Source: Nocardiopsis halotolerans DSM 44410 (GTDB lineage: Bacteria; Actinomycetota; Actinomycetes; Streptosporangiales; Streptosporangiaceae). From it: 53,514 nt of DNA. The stretch spans positions 2,797 through 56,310 of the forward strand of contig NZ_ANAX01000102.1 of the NCBI RefSeq assembly GCF_000341065.1. The letters are read 5' to 3'. The position numbers and the translations under genes are program-made. A model generated the notes under the pieces. It had not been told where the DNA came from. It was given only the letters and a program-made list of their open reading frames with translations, and searched no databases. This document shows, in pieces, positions 53,444 through 53,514 of this stretch (within the stretch, counting starts at the first letter, position 1; each line of letters opens with the position of its first letter).

Positions 53444-53514
53444 TCAGTTGCCGAGCGCGGCGAGGTAGCGCTCGGCGTCCAGGGAGGCGGCGCAGCCGGT
53501 GCCCGCGGCGGGGG
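53444..53514 (-). CDS. trxB: Thioredoxin reductase, C-terminal end (partial)
   Basis: The minus strand at the window edge ends in PAAGTGCAASLDAERYLAALGN and a TGA at 53444-53446. The AGTGCxAxLDAERYLA pattern is the FAD-binding C-terminal motif of bacterial thioredoxin reductases. The rest lies off the window. It is directly upstream of trxA (85 bp), as is usual for trxB-trxA in actinobacteria. Confidence 0.9.
   Translation of the reverse strand, partial: PAAGTGCAASLDAERYLAALGN

Overview
The window is high-GC actinobacterial chromosome. Its right half is the replication-origin neighbourhood: on the minus strand dnaA, oriC, dnaN, gnd, recF, a DciA-like gene, gyrB, gyrA, a DUF3566 gene and tRNA-Ile; on the plus strand rpmH, rnpA, yidD, yidC, jag, rsmG, parA and parB, followed by trxA and the end of trxB on the minus strand. 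Frequent GTG and TTG starts, TTGTCCACA-type DnaA boxes and GTTTCACGTGAAAC parS sites fit a Streptomyces- or Nocardiopsis-like lineage; the small gnd beside dnaN and the DnaA N-terminus make me favour Nocardiopsaceae. That placement is inference.

Layout. (1) 1-8.5 kb: a stress or hypoxia module with Hsp20, a DUF4389 membrane protein, a flavodoxin, a tandem universal stress protein, a DevR/DosR-like response regulator without a neighbouring kinase, an XRE-PPOX fusion, a Pat-type acetyltransferase/acyl-CoA synthetase fusion and a CBS-BON protein. (2) 8.5-10.4 kb: mobile-element debris, namely the C-terminal stub of a tyrosine integrase, an excisionase-like HTH gene, a replication-relaxation protein and an IS4-type transposase scrap. 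(3) 10.45-26.36 kb: a biosynthetic gene cluster of two divergent operons I cannot match to a known product. The plus operon has a BtrH-like protein, a free-standing acyl carrier protein, an acyl-CoA-dehydrogenase-like flavoprotein, an amino acid:[carrier protein] ligase and a three-gene ABC exporter. The minus operon has an SCO6745-family protein, a type II thioesterase, a BacA/prephenate-dehydratase-like protein, a beta-hydroxyacid dehydrogenase, a nucleotidyltransferase-fold protein, a cupin, an amidohydrolase, a P450 with its ferredoxin, a methyltransferase and a PatB-type PLP enzyme. There are no modular NRPS or PKS genes. (4) 26.4-33.2 kb: a noncoding stretch with 12-bp repeats, a sugar-nucleotidyltransferase-like gene, a NUDIX gene, an operon of four small unknown proteins leading into a sulfotransferase-SUMF1 fusion, an XRE(DUF5753)/DUF397 pair and an excisionase-like gene beside tRNA-Ile. 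(5) 33.2-53.5 kb: the core origin region.

Working model for the cluster: the ligase charges a small amino acid onto the ACP, the flavoprotein oxidises it while it is tethered, the BtrH-like protein passes it to an acceptor, and the minus-strand enzymes build or tailor that acceptor, perhaps from a prephenate-derived amino acid. The ABC system exports the product. The 19.9-20.0 kb leader of the minus operon has three stem-loops and a mutually exclusive pairing around its Shine-Dalgarno sequence. Mobile-element debris on the left and an excisionase-like gene next to tRNA-Ile on the right suggest that 8.5-33.2 kb is an accessory island beside the origin, although I found no att repeat.
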